Shown here: positions 29,174-39,244 of the stretch, in pieces
How the letters are laid out: each line of letters begins with the position of its first letter
Numbering within the stretch: position 1 is the stretch's first letter
Assembly: GCA_963830205.1 (NCBI GenBank)
Contig: CAWHLP010000041.1
Span: forward strand, 186,001-250,000
Direction: 5' to 3'
Length of the DNA: 64,000 bases
Origin: CAVSRC01 sp963830205
GTDB taxonomy: Bacteria; Pseudomonadota; Alphaproteobacteria; Rhizobiales; Kaistiaceae
Program-made: the position numbers and the translations under genes
The notes under the pieces: generated by a model
Told to the model about the DNA's origin: nothing
The model's input: only the letters and a program-made list of their open reading frames with translations
Databases searched by the model: none

Positions 29174-31351
29174 ATGGCGGACCGGTACGACCCGAAAGTC
29201 ACCGTGCGGCCGATGACTGACCGCAAGGGTTCAGACGCACACGAGGGTGCCGCGGCGAGTGACGACCCACTGTTCGAGCTGGCCCGCATCGTCTCCGGAC
29301 GTGGCGCCGGCGCCACCCCGGCTGCTGCCGCACCGGCGTCGTCGCCGCGCGCGCGGCCGACGCCGTCGCCTGAGCCGGCCAAGCCTGCGGCCGAACCCGA
29401 TGTCCTCGGCGACCTCGAAGCGGAATTGCTGAGCGACCTGCAGGCATCCTTCGCCGCTGTCAGGGACGCGATCGAACCACGGCCGACCGCCGCCCCGACG
29501 CAGCCCGCCAGGGAACCACCGCCACCGCCGGTGTTTGCCGCCCCGCCGCCTGAGCCGGTTGTCGAGCCGGTGCGCCCGCCGCAACCGCCGGCAGCCGCTT
29601 ACCAGCAGCAGCACCCGGCACCCCAGCCGCATACGCCCGCGCCGGTGCAGCAGCCCGCGCCGCCGCGCGTTTCGGCCGCCGCGCGGCCGCCGCTCCAGCA
29701 GATGCCGCCGCACCAGCCGTCTCAGCCGGCCACGCCGCCGCCGCACGAGGCGCCGCACGTGCCGCCGCCGGCAGCGGCCGCTCCGGCCGGCGCGAAGAAG
29801 GTCGACGTCGGCAATTTCAACCTGCGCCCCACCGCGGCCCCGCATGTGCGCCCGCCAGCAGCACCGGCGGCCGACAAGCCGGCGCCCGAGAAGCCGGCGC
29901 CAGCGGCCGCCAGGTCGTCGCGCTGGGACAGGCCGGCCGAACCGCCGAAGCCGCAGTCAAGCGGCGCCAGCCGCTTCGCGCCGCCGCGTGTGTCCAGCCA
30001 GGCGCAATCGTCGCCGAGCCAGCCGGCAGCACCGCCGCCGCCGGCCGCCGACGAAGAGCCGTTCGGCGAGGGCCTGCCCTTTGCCCATGAGGGCGAGGAC
30101 GCCGCCGACGAGTTTCCGCTCGACGCCTTCGACATCGTGCCGGGCTATGGCGAGGACGCCGAGCTGCCGCCCTATCCGGAGGATGAAGAGCTGGAGGGGA
30201 TGGGCAAGCGCGGTGTGCCGCGCTCGCTGGTGATGATCGCGGGCGCGCTCGCGGTCGTGCTCATCGGCGTGCTCGGCTTCGTCATGCTGCGGCCGACCAG
30301 CGGTGGCGGCGGCACCCCGCCGATCATCGCTGCCGATGCCGGCCCCACCAAGATCTCGCCGCCCGAGCCGCCCGCCGCCAGCAATGGCGAGCAGAACAAG
30401 CTGATCTATGACCGGGTCGATTCGGAGAATGGCGGAACCGCCGACACCAACCTGGTGACGCCCGGCAACGAGCCGATCGCGCCGGTTCCTTCGTCCGACA
30501 ACACGAACAACCCGATCGCGCGCGTCATCCTGCCGGGGGCTCCCGGCGACGGCAGCGCGCCTGCGGCCGACGCCGGCAATGGCGCGGATACCAGCGGTAC
30601 CGACCTTGCCGCCAACGACAGCAACGCCGAAACCATCGGCCCGCGCAAGGTGCGCACCGTGATCGTGCGCCCTGACGGCACCATCGTGTCGAGTGATGCG
30701 GTCGCCGCAGACGGCAGCGCGCCGGCCTCTGGCGATGCGGTCCCGGCGCCGCCGGACACGGCCGCGGCACCGGCAGTGCCCGACGTGCCGGCAGTCCCGC
30801 CCCCCGCCACCAACGACGATACCGCCGCCATCGCCGGCGGACAGAGCGGGCAGGAGCTGGCCATCACGCCCAACCCGACCGAGACGCCGGCCCCCCCGGC
30901 GGCCGCCAAGACCCAGGCGCCGACCAGGATCGCAACGCCGAAGCCAACACCAACGCCGGTACCGACACCGCCGCCAGCCGCCCCCAAGGTGGTTGCCACC
31001 GGCGGTGACGGCGGCCCCATCGACCTGACGCCGGGCACCGGCAGGGCGGCGAGCCAGGTCGCCTCGGCCGCGCCGACCGCAGCAGGCGCTGCCGTGCCTC
31101 TGGCTGCCGGCGGCATGATGGTCCAGGTCTCCTCGCAGCGTACCGAGGATGCCGCCCAGGCCACCTTCCGCGACCTGCAGGCGCGCTATCCCGGCATCCT
31201 CGGCGGCTATGGCGCCAACATCCAGAAGGCCGACCTCGGCGATCGCGGCGTCTACTACCGCGTGCGCGTCGGGCCGTTCAGCTCGACCAACGCCCAGAGC
31301 CTGTGCAACCAGCTGAAGGGCGCCGGTGGCGACTGCATCCTGGCGCGCTGA
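29174..31351 (+). CDS. SPOR-domain membrane protein, Pro/Ala-rich
   Basis: 725 residues. A long Pro/Ala/Gln-rich cytoplasmic part (1-350), one transmembrane helix (SLVMIAGALAVVLIGVLGFV, about 352-371), a disordered periplasmic linker with Pro-Thr repeats (TPKPTPTPVPTPPPA), and a C-terminal SPOR domain (about 648-725; MMVQVSSQRTEDAAQATFRD, YYRVRVGPFSS) that binds denuded glycan at the septum. It fits the FtsN-like SPOR proteins found between argS and nagZ in this group. Start has GCAGGAAGA upstream. Confidence 0.88.
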   Translation: MADRYDPKVTVRPMTDRKGSDAHEGAAASDDPLFELARIVSGRGAGATPAAAAPASSPRARPTPSPEPAKPAAEPDVLGDLEAELLSDLQASFAAVRDAIEPRPTAAPTQPAREPPPPPVFAAPPPEPVVEPVRPPQPPAAAYQQQHPAPQPHTPAPVQQPAPPRVSAAARPPLQQMPPHQPSQPATPPPHEAPHVPPPAAAAPAGAKKVDVGNFNLRPTAAPHVRPPAAPAADKPAPEKPAPAAARSSRWDRPAEPPKPQSSGASRFAPPRVSSQAQSSPSQPAAPPPPAADEEPFGEGLPFAHEGEDAADEFPLDAFDIVPGYGEDAELPPYPEDEELEGMGKRGVPRSLVMIAGALAVVLIGVLGFVMLRPTSGGGGTPPIIAADAGPTKISPPEPPAASNGEQNKLIYDRVDSENGGTADTNLVTPGNEPIAPVPSSDNTNNPIARVILPGAPGDGSAPAADAGNGADTSGTDLAANDSNAETIGPRKVRTVIVRPDGTIVSSDAVAADGSAPASGDAVPAPPDTAAAPAVPDVPAVPPPATNDDTAAIAGGQSGQELAITPNPTETPAPPAAAKTQAPTRIATPKPTPTPVPTPPPAAPKVVATGGDGGPIDLTPGTGRAASQVASAAPTAAGAAVPLAAGGMMVQVSSQRTEDAAQATFRDLQARYPGILGGYGANIQKADLGDRGVYYRVRVGPFSSTNAQSLCNQLKGAGGDCILAR

Positions 31352-31381
31352 CGGCGGCCGATCCCCGAACGGAGGGTGATC

Positions 31382-32422
31382 GTGGCCGGCATCACCGCCA
31401 AGGCCTTCGTCAGCGGCTGCGCCGGGCCGGTGCTGAGCCGCGACGAATTCGCCTTCTTTCGCGATGAGCGGCCCTTCGGCCTGATCCTGTTCCAGCGCAA
31501 CTGCCGCGAACCCGACGAGATCCGCGACCTCACCGCGGCCTTCCGCGACGCCGTCGGCCGCGCCGACGCGCCGGTGCTGATCGACCAGGAGGGCGGCCGC
31601 GTCCGCCGGCTGAAGCCGCCGCACTGGCCGGCCTACCCGGCGGCCGCCGTGATCGGCGCGCTGCATGCGGCCGACGCGACGGCGGGCCTCGAGGCCGCCA
31701 GGCTGCACGGGCGGCTGATCGCCGCCGATCTTGTCGATCTGGGCATCGACGTCGATTGCCTGCCGGTGCTCGACGTCTCCGTCCCCGGCACCAGCGAGGC
31801 CATCGGCGACCGCTCCTTCGGCAGCGATCCGGCGGCCGTGGCTGCCCTCGGCCGCGCGGTCGCCGACGGGCTGATGGAGGGCGGCGTGCTGCCGGTGATG
31901 AAGCATCTGCCCGGCCAGGGCCGAGCGACCTCGGACAGCCATGTCGGCCTGCCGGTGGTCAGCGATGCGGTGGAAACGCTGGCGGCAAGCGACTTTGCGC
32001 CCTTCGCGGCGCTCGCCGACCTGCCCATGGCGATGACCGCCCACATCGTCTACAGCGCCATCGACCCCGGCCGGCCGGCCACCGTCTCGTCCGCTGTCAT
32101 CCGCGATATGATCAGGGGCCGAATCGGTTTCGACGGCCTGCTGATCAGTGATGACGTCTCGATGAATGCACTTTCTGGGGATTACGGCGATCGGGCGGCG
32201 GCGATCTATGCCGCTGGCTGCGATATCGTGCTTCACTGCAACGGTCGGACCGAGGAGATGCTTGCGGTAGCCGACGCGGCGCCGGAGCTTACCGGATTTT
32301 CAGGCGAGCGCGCCGCCCGTGCCTTGCAGGCGCGGCGCCCGCCGGCGTCGTTTGATCGCGCGGCAGCGCGCGAGCTTTATCGCGCGCTGCTCGCGCCCTT
32401 CGGCGCGACGCTGGTGAGTTAG
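31382..32422 (+). CDS. nagZ: Beta-N-acetylglucosaminidase (NagZ)
   Basis: Glycoside hydrolase family 3 enzyme that removes GlcNAc from muropeptides in cell-wall recycling. Motifs: LILFQRNC, LIDQEGGRVRRL (substrate binding), VMKHLPGQGRATSDSH (the KH(F/L)PG motif with catalytic His-Asp loop), and GLLISDDVSMNAL (nucleophile Asp). GTG 31382 is favoured over GTG 31376 because GGAGG ends at 31375, giving six-base spacing. About 346 residues, start of the nagZ-scpA-scpB operon. Confidence 0.92.
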   Translation: MAGITAKAFVSGCAGPVLSRDEFAFFRDERPFGLILFQRNCREPDEIRDLTAAFRDAVGRADAPVLIDQEGGRVRRLKPPHWPAYPAAAVIGALHAADATAGLEAARLHGRLIAADLVDLGIDVDCLPVLDVSVPGTSEAIGDRSFGSDPAAVAALGRAVADGLMEGGVLPVMKHLPGQGRATSDSHVGLPVVSDAVETLAASDFAPFAALADLPMAMTAHIVYSAIDPGRPATVSSAVIRDMIRGRIGFDGLLISDDVSMNALSGDYGDRAAAIYAAGCDIVLHCNGRTEEMLAVADAAPELTGFSGERAARALQARRPPASFDRAAARELYRALLAPFGATLVS

Positions 32423-32426
32423 GGCC

Positions 32427-33263
32427 ATGAACGCCGAGGACCAGGACCAGGACGATCTGTGGGCGGTCTACCAGCCGGCCGAGCCCGACGAGGGCGGCGA
32501 GGCGCTGGTCATCGACGTCGACGGCTTCGAGGGACCGCTCGACCTGCTGCTGGCGCTCGCCCGCACCCAGAAGGTCGATCTCACCCGCATCTCCATCCTG
32601 GCGCTCGCCGAGCAGTATCTGGCTTATGTGGAGAAGGTGCGGAGCCTGAGGCTGGAGCTTGCCGCCGACTATCTGGTGATGGCGGCGTGGCTGGCCTACC
32701 TCAAGTCGCGCCTGCTGCTGCCCCAGGTCGCCGACGGCGAGGAGCCGACCGGCGCGGAGCTGGCCGCCGAACTCGCCTTCCGCCTGCGCCGGCTGGAGGC
32801 CATGCGCGAGGCCGCCAACCGGATGGCCAACCGCGACCGGCTGGGCCGCGACGTCTTCGCCCGCGCCCTGCCGGAGCCGGTCGAGATCGTCAAGCGCGGC
32901 GAATACGGCGCCACCCTCTACGACCTGCTCACCGCCTACGCCACCATGCGCCAGAATCTTGTCGGCGCCGAGGCCCATGTCGTCCGCGTGCGCGATGTCT
33001 GGTCGTTGCAGGATGCGCGCGATGCGCTCACCCGGCTGGTCGGCCGCATCGCCGAATGGACGCCGCTGGAGGTGCTCTTCTCGCCCTATATGCAGGCGAC
33101 CGGCATGCGCCGCAGCGTGACGGCAAGCGCCTTCGGCGCCAGCCTCGAACTGGTGCGCGAGGGCAAGATCGAACTGCGCCAGACCGAACACTTCCAGCCG
33201 CTCTACATCCGCGACCGGCCGCCGTCGGTTGCCGTGGTCACCCCGGAGAACGGAAATGGCTAA
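32427..33263 (+). CDS. scpA: Segregation and condensation protein A
   Basis: Kleisin subunit that links the SMC heads of bacterial condensin. 278 residues with the N-terminal signature DVDGFEGPLDLLLALARTQK and LAADYLVMAAWLAYLKSRLLLP, and a C-terminal winged-helix segment before FQPLYIRDR. It begins 4 bp after nagZ and overlaps scpB by 8 bp. The acidic N-terminal 25 residues are typical of alphaproteobacterial ScpA. Confidence 0.93.
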   Translation: MNAEDQDQDDLWAVYQPAEPDEGGEALVIDVDGFEGPLDLLLALARTQKVDLTRISILALAEQYLAYVEKVRSLRLELAADYLVMAAWLAYLKSRLLLPQVADGEEPTGAELAAELAFRLRRLEAMREAANRMANRDRLGRDVFARALPEPVEIVKRGEYGATLYDLLTAYATMRQNLVGAEAHVVRVRDVWSLQDARDALTRLVGRIAEWTPLEVLFSPYMQATGMRRSVTASAFGASLELVREGKIELRQTEHFQPLYIRDRPPSVAVVTPENGNG

Positions 33264-33966
33264 TTCCAGCGCCGCCGTGGCAATCGCCGTCGACAACGAT
33301 GCGACCGCGATGAGCCAGAGCCCCGAGGACCATAGGCAGAACCTGCGCATGGTGGAGGCGCTGCTGTTTGCCTCCGCCGAGCCGCTGTCGGCGGCCGAGA
33401 TTGCCGGCCGGCTTCCGGAAGGCGCCGATATTGCCGGGCTCTTGCGCGACGTCCAGACCATCTATGCCGAGCGCGGCGTCAACCTGGTGCAGGTGGCCGG
33501 CAAGTGGATGTTCCATACCGCCGGCGACCTGTCCTTCCTCCTGAGCCGCGAGGCGGTCGAGCAGAAGAAGCTGTCGCGCGCGGCGCTGGAGACGCTGGCG
33601 ATCATCGCCTACCACCAGCCGGTGACCCGCGCCGATATCGAGGAAATCCGCGGTGTGGCGACCAGCAAGGGCACGCTCGACGTGCTCATGGAAACCGGCT
33701 GGATCAGGATGCGCGGCCGCCGCCGCTCCCCCGGCCGGCCGGTCACCTATGGCGTCACCGAGGCGTTTCTCGTGCATTTCGGCATGGACAGCGTTGCCGA
33801 CCTGCCGGGCGTTGAGGAACTCAAGGCCGCCGGGCTGCTCGACTCGCGGATTCCCGCCGATTTCTCGATCCCCGAGCCGCAGGCCGGCGAGGGGCTGGCG
33901 GCGGACGAGGACCCGCTGGAAGATGGCGACATCGGCACGGCCATCGACGAGGCGGCCGAGGAATAG
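33256..33966 (+). CDS. scpB: Segregation and condensation protein B
   Basis: Second non-SMC condensin subunit with two winged-helix domains. 236 residues; motifs RMVEALLFASAEPLSAAEIA, LSRAALETLAIIAYHQPVTR, EIRGVATSKGTLDVLMETGW and GRPVTYGVTEAFL. ATG 33256 lies in the end of scpA, with GGAGAACGGA upstream. The last 50 residues are an acidic disordered tail. A 177-bp gap follows before tatA, in which I see no gene. Confidence 0.93.
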   Translation: MANSSAAVAIAVDNDATAMSQSPEDHRQNLRMVEALLFASAEPLSAAEIAGRLPEGADIAGLLRDVQTIYAERGVNLVQVAGKWMFHTAGDLSFLLSREAVEQKKLSRAALETLAIIAYHQPVTRADIEEIRGVATSKGTLDVLMETGWIRMRGRRRSPGRPVTYGVTEAFLVHFGMDSVADLPGVEELKAAGLLDSRIPADFSIPEPQAGEGLAADEDPLEDGDIGTAIDEAAEE

Positions 33967-34143
33967 CCGGTCCGCAGGGCGTTCCCGGCAGCACGGCACC
34001 TGCCGGCACGGCGCGAAGCGCCAGCCGTGCCGAAATCCCGCATTTGCCAAGGCCACGGATTGCCCCTACATCAAGGCACTGGCATTGCCGCTGCATGGCG
34101 GGCTTGCGCGGCGGCCAAAGGGTGAAATCGGGAGAAGTGACCC

Positions 34144-34359
34144 ATGGGTGGTCTGAGCATTTGGCATTGGCTGGTCGTGATCGTGGTCGTGATGCTCCTC
34201 TTCGGCAGGGGCAAGATCTCCGACCTGATGGGCGACGTCGCCAAGGGCGTGAAGAGCTTCAAGAAGGGCCTTGCCGACGACGACGATGAGCCGGCGGCGG
34301 CCAAGCCGATCGAGAACAAGGCGGCGGTTCCCGAAGAGAAGACAAAGGCCAAGGCCTGA
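34144..34359 (+). CDS. tatA: Sec-independent translocase TatA
   Basis: Pore-forming subunit of the twin-arginine export system. 71 residues: one N-terminal membrane helix (SIWHWLVVIVVVMLLFGRGK) with the FGRGKI hinge, an amphipathic helix (DLMGDVAKGVKSFKKGL), then an acidic and Lys/Ala-rich tail. Good Shine-Dalgarno (GGGAGAAG) before the ATG. First gene of tatABC. Confidence 0.95.
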   Translation: MGGLSIWHWLVVIVVVMLLFGRGKISDLMGDVAKGVKSFKKGLADDDDEPAAAKPIENKAAVPEEKTKAKA

Positions 34360-34428
34360 TCCCGCGCTTTGCGCGCGGACCGACCGGCGTGCCGTCCTTC
34401 ATGAGCGGGCGATCGCGAGCGCTGTAGC

Positions 34429-34863
34429 ATGTTCGACATAGGCTGGAGCGAACTGATGGTGATCGCCGTCGTGGCGATCGTTGTCATCGGGCCCAAGGAC
34501 CTGCCGCGCGTCATGCGCATGGTCGGCCAGTGGACCGGCAAGCTGAAGCGCATGAGCCGCGAGTTCCAGGGGCAGTTCAACGAAGCGCTGCGCGAGGCCG
34601 AGCTTGAGGACGTCCGCAAGGACGTCGTGGCGATCGGCAAGGGCCTCAAGGAAGATGTGGCCAAGGCCAGCCAGAGCGTCAACAGCATCGGCAACGACAT
34701 CAAGAAGGCTGCGGATGTGAGCACGCTGGCCGCCCCCGCGACGCCGAGCGAACCCGTGACGGCGTCCGAAACATCGCCGGCAGCCGAGACGCCCGCGTCG
34801 ATCGTGGCCGAGCCTGCCGCCGCAGCCGAGCCCGCCGCCGCAACGGTTGAGGTCAAGTCGTGA
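34429..34863 (+). CDS. tatB: Sec-independent translocase TatB
   Basis: Receptor-complex subunit of the Tat system. 144 residues: MFDIGWSELMVIAVVAIVVI membrane helix with the Glu at position 8 typical of TatB, GPKDLPRVMRMVGQW hinge/amphipathic helix, and a long charged, Ala/Pro-rich tail. Its stop overlaps the tatC start by 4 bp, so the two are coupled. Confidence 0.95.
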   Translation: MFDIGWSELMVIAVVAIVVIGPKDLPRVMRMVGQWTGKLKRMSREFQGQFNEALREAELEDVRKDVVAIGKGLKEDVAKASQSVNSIGNDIKKAADVSTLAAPATPSEPVTASETSPAAETPASIVAEPAAAAEPAAATVEVKS

Positions 34864-35681
34864 CGACCGTTCCGCCGGAAGAAGATGAGGTCGAGGCGAG
34901 CCGCATGCCGCTGTTGGCGCACCTCATCGAGCTGCGCCAGCGCCTGATCCGCGCCATCATCGCGGTGCTCATCGCCTTCGTTGTCTGCTTCGTCTTCGCC
35001 AAGCAGATCTACAACATTCTGCTCATCCCCTATGTCTGGGCGGCGAGCATGCATGGCGATGTGCCGCGCCTGATCTACACCGCACCGCAGGAATATTTCC
35101 TCACCCAGATGAAGGTGGCGCTGTTCGGGGCGCTGTTCATCGCCTTCCCGGTGATCGCCATCCAGATCTACAAGTTCGTGGCGCCCGGCCTCTACAAGAA
35201 CGAGCGCCAGTCCTTCCTGCCTTACCTGATCGCCACGCCGATCCTGTTCGTCGTCGGCGCGCTGGTCGTCTTCACCATCATGATGCCGCTGGCCATGCGC
35301 TTCTTCCTGTCGCTGGAGCAGCCGGGCGGCAATGGCGTGGCGGCGATCGACCTGTTGCCCAAGGTCGACGAGTATCTCGGCCTGGTCATGACCCTGATCC
35401 TCGCCTTCGGCCTGGTCTTCCAGTTGCCGGTCATCCTGACGCTGCTGGCGCGCATCGGCGTCGTCTCGTCGCAGACGCTGCGGAGCGGCCGCCGCTACGC
35501 TGTTGTGCTCGCCTTCATCGCCGCCGCGGTGCTGACCCCGCCCGACCTCATCTCGCAGTTCGGCCTCGCCATCCCGACGCTGCTCCTCTACGAGGGCTCG
35601 ATCCTCTCGGTGCGGTTGGTCGAGCGCCGCCGCGCCCGCGACGAAGCAGCGCGCGAGGCCGCCGAGGGCAAGGCGGCGTAG
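34860..35681 (+). CDS. tatC: Sec-independent translocase TatC
   Basis: Six-helix membrane core that binds twin-arginine signal peptides. 273 residues: MPLLAHLIELRQRLIRAI (the conserved HLxELRxR start), YTAPQEYFLTQMKVALFG, and the FGLVFQLPVILTLLARIGVV helix. The C-terminal cytoplasmic tail is Arg/Ala/Glu-rich. Overlaps tatB by 4 bp; then a palindromic repeat separates it from serS. Confidence 0.96.
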   Translation: MTTVPPEEDEVEASRMPLLAHLIELRQRLIRAIIAVLIAFVVCFVFAKQIYNILLIPYVWAASMHGDVPRLIYTAPQEYFLTQMKVALFGALFIAFPVIAIQIYKFVAPGLYKNERQSFLPYLIATPILFVVGALVVFTIMMPLAMRFFLSLEQPGGNGVAAIDLLPKVDEYLGLVMTLILAFGLVFQLPVILTLLARIGVVSSQTLRSGRRYAVVLAFIAAAVLTPPDLISQFGLAIPTLLLYEGSILSVRLVERRRARDEAAREAAEGKAA

Positions 35682-35744
35682 GGGGCGACCCTTCCATCCG
35701 CGAGGCCGGGCGGATATACCCCGCATCGACACACGACAAGGCAC

Positions 35745-35925
35745 GGTCTCCTCTCCCGTCGGGAGAGGGCTTCGCGCCTTAAGAGCGCAGCGAGTTAGGC
35801 GCGAAGGGTGAGGGCGTTTGGCCTGTCGAGGGGCCGTACACCCTCACCCTTCCGGCCTAAGCGTCTCGGCCGCAGGCGGCCTGCGACGCCGAAGGCCGGA
35901 AGCCCTCTCCCCACGGGAGAGGAGC
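35745..35925. repeat. Mosaic palindromic intergenic repeat, copy 1
   Basis: The tatC-serS gap is built of five palindromes in a row: CTCTCCCGTCGGGAGAG; TTCGCGCC with GGCGCGAA (35771-35805); GGGTGAGGG with CCCTCACCC (35806-35849); TTCCGGCC with GGCCGGAA (35850-35901); and CTCTCC with GGAGAG (35905-35921). The last two modules recur at 39035-39123. This looks like the mosaic elements (RIME-type) found between genes in Rhizobiales. Confidence 0.75.
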
Positions 35926-35958
35926 GTCTGTCTCGCCTTCCGGAACGAAGGCCAACCC

Positions 35959-37448
<1,490 letters not shown>

Positions 37449-37496
37449 GCAGTCGATCGATTGCCGACTGCCGATTACCTATTGCCCAGGACAACC

Positions 37497-38276
37497 ATGC
37501 GCATCCTCATCACCAACGACGACGGCATCCATTCGCCCGGCCTTGCAAGCCTGGAAAGGATCGCGCGCCACTTCACCGACGACATCTGGGTGGTGGCGCC
37601 CGAGCTCGACCAGTCGGGGCTCTCCCATTCGCTGTCGATCAGCGACCCGCTGCGCCTGCGCAAGGTCAGCGACAAGCACTATGCCGTGCGCGGCACGCCG
37701 AGCGACTGCCTGATCATGGCGGTCCGCCGGCTGCTCGCCGACGGCAAGCCGGACCTGGTGCTCTCCGGCGTCAATTCCGGCGCCAACATGGCCGAGGACG
37801 TGACCTATTCCGGCACCGTTGCCGGCGCCATCGAGGGCACGCTGCTCGGCATCAATTCGATCGCCGTCAGCCAGGGCTACACCTACCGCCAGGAAGAGCG
37901 CTTCGTGCCGTGGGAGACGGCCGAGACCCACGCGCCGGAGATCATCCGCAAGGTGCTCGCCTTCGGTTTCCCGGAAGGCGTCTTCTACAATCTCAACTTC
38001 CCCAATTGCGCCCCCGACGAGGTGGCCGGCATCGCCGTCACCCGCCAGGGCAAGCTGGCCCATTCGCTGCACATCGACGAGCGCCGCGACGGACGCAACC
38101 TGCCGTACTACTGGCTGATGTACCGCCGGGCGCCGACCACGGCGGTGCCCGGCACCGACGTCGAGGCGATCGACCGGGGCATGATCTCGATCACGCCGCT
38201 GCGCATCGACATGACCGCCGACGACCTGCGCGACCCGCTCAACCAGTACCTGAACGGGACCGGCGGCTCGCTCTGA
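37497..38276 (+). CDS. surE: 5'/3'-nucleotidase SurE
   Basis: Metal-dependent nucleoside monophosphatase of stationary-phase survival. 259 residues; MRILITNDDGIHSPGL carries the Asp-Asp metal site, and LVLSGVNSGANMAEDVTYSG holds the Asn site. ATG 37497 begins the conserved NDDG strand. Its TGA overlaps the pcm ATG by one base (TGATG), the usual surE-pcm coupling. A short repeat-like stretch (GATTGCCGACTGCCGATTAC) lies upstream. Confidence 0.95.
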   Translation: MRILITNDDGIHSPGLASLERIARHFTDDIWVVAPELDQSGLSHSLSISDPLRLRKVSDKHYAVRGTPSDCLIMAVRRLLADGKPDLVLSGVNSGANMAEDVTYSGTVAGAIEGTLLGINSIAVSQGYTYRQEERFVPWETAETHAPEIIRKVLAFGFPEGVFYNLNFPNCAPDEVAGIAVTRQGKLAHSLHIDERRDGRNLPYYWLMYRRAPTTAVPGTDVEAIDRGMISITPLRIDMTADDLRDPLNQYLNGTGGSL

Positions 38277-38932
38277 TGACAACGCCGGAGGCCGCGCGCC
38301 GCACGCACGTCGCCGAGCTCATCCTGCGTCTGCGCCGGGCCGGCATCACCGACCGGCGCCTGGTCTCGGCCATCGAGGCCAGCCCGCGCGACCTGTTCGT
38401 GCCGCCCGAGATGAACGACGACGCCTATGCCGAGCGGGCGTTGCCGATCGACTGCGGCCAGACCATCAGCGCGCCGGTCCTCGTCGGCCAGATGACCGCG
38501 GCGCTCGACGTCCGCGAGGGCGACCGGGTGCTCGAGATCGGCACCGGCACCGGCTACCAGACGGCGATCCTGGCGAGGCTGGCCAAGCGCGTCTACACCA
38601 TCGAGCGCTTCCGCACGCTGCTTGCCGCCGCCGAATCGCGCTTCCGCACGCTCCGCCTCACCAACATCACCACGCTTGCCGGCGACGGCATCAAGGGCTG
38701 GCCGGAGCAGGCGCCCTTCGACCGCATCATGGTCACCGCCTCCGACGCGGCGGTGCCCGAGGCACTTCTTCGCCAGGTGCGGCTCGGCGGCGTCCTCATC
38801 ATGCCGGTGGGGCCGGCCGAGGGCGTGCAGAAGCTGATGCGCTTCGAGCGCCGCGAGGAGGGGGTGAGCGGCGAGGAGCTTGCCGAAGTCCGCTTCGTGC
38901 CGCTGATCCCCGGCAAGGCCCAGCGGCTGTAA
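38276..38932 (+). CDS. pcm: Protein-L-isoaspartate O-methyltransferase
   Basis: SAM-dependent enzyme that starts repair of isoaspartyl residues in aged proteins. 218 residues: ERALPIDCGQTISAPVLVGQ (Pcm signature), VLEIGTGTGYQTAILARL (SAM motif I), AGDGIKGWPEQAPFDRIMVT, and LLRQVRLGGVLIMPVGP. Coupled to surE. Full length. A 312-bp gap with a palindromic repeat follows. Confidence 0.95.
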   Translation: MTTPEAARRTHVAELILRLRRAGITDRRLVSAIEASPRDLFVPPEMNDDAYAERALPIDCGQTISAPVLVGQMTAALDVREGDRVLEIGTGTGYQTAILARLAKRVYTIERFRTLLAAAESRFRTLRLTNITTLAGDGIKGWPEQAPFDRIMVTASDAAVPEALLRQVRLGGVLIMPVGPAEGVQKLMRFERREEGVSGEELAEVRFVPLIPGKAQRL

Positions 38933-39034
38933 GCTCTTGGGTTGAGCGCTGCCGCCTCTCTCGATCGCCCCGGGCCCTAGTGGGGGCAGAGAAATTGGCT
39001 GCGCCGTCTCGCAACGATTGGTGCTCTACCAGGA

Positions 39035-39123
39035 CCCCTCTCCCTTCCGGCCTAAGCTTCTCTGCGGCTCACGCCGCCTGCGAAGCCAAGGCCGAAAGCC
39101 CTCTCCCACAAGGGGAGAGGGAG
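39035..39123. repeat. Mosaic palindromic intergenic repeat, copy 2
   Basis: CCCTCTCCC with GGGAGAGGG close an element that contains CTTCCGGCCTAAGC, a GCGGCTCACGCCGC hairpin, GGCCGAAAGCCCTCTCCC. The same module order and much of the sequence occur at 35849-35922. It sits in the 312-bp gap between pcm and the nlpD-like gene; apart from it I see no gene in this gap. The promoter of the nlpD-like gene must lie in the A+T-richer 39170-39240 part. Confidence 0.75.
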
Positions 39124-39244
39124 AGCCGACGCGAGGCGCCAGATTCAAGACGGAAAAGCACAAGCGGGCCGCCTTGTTTAGTCTTTGTCAACGTTACCAG
39201 CGTTTACTCGCATCAGTTCCGAGTTCTGTAGTGTGAGTTGAGCA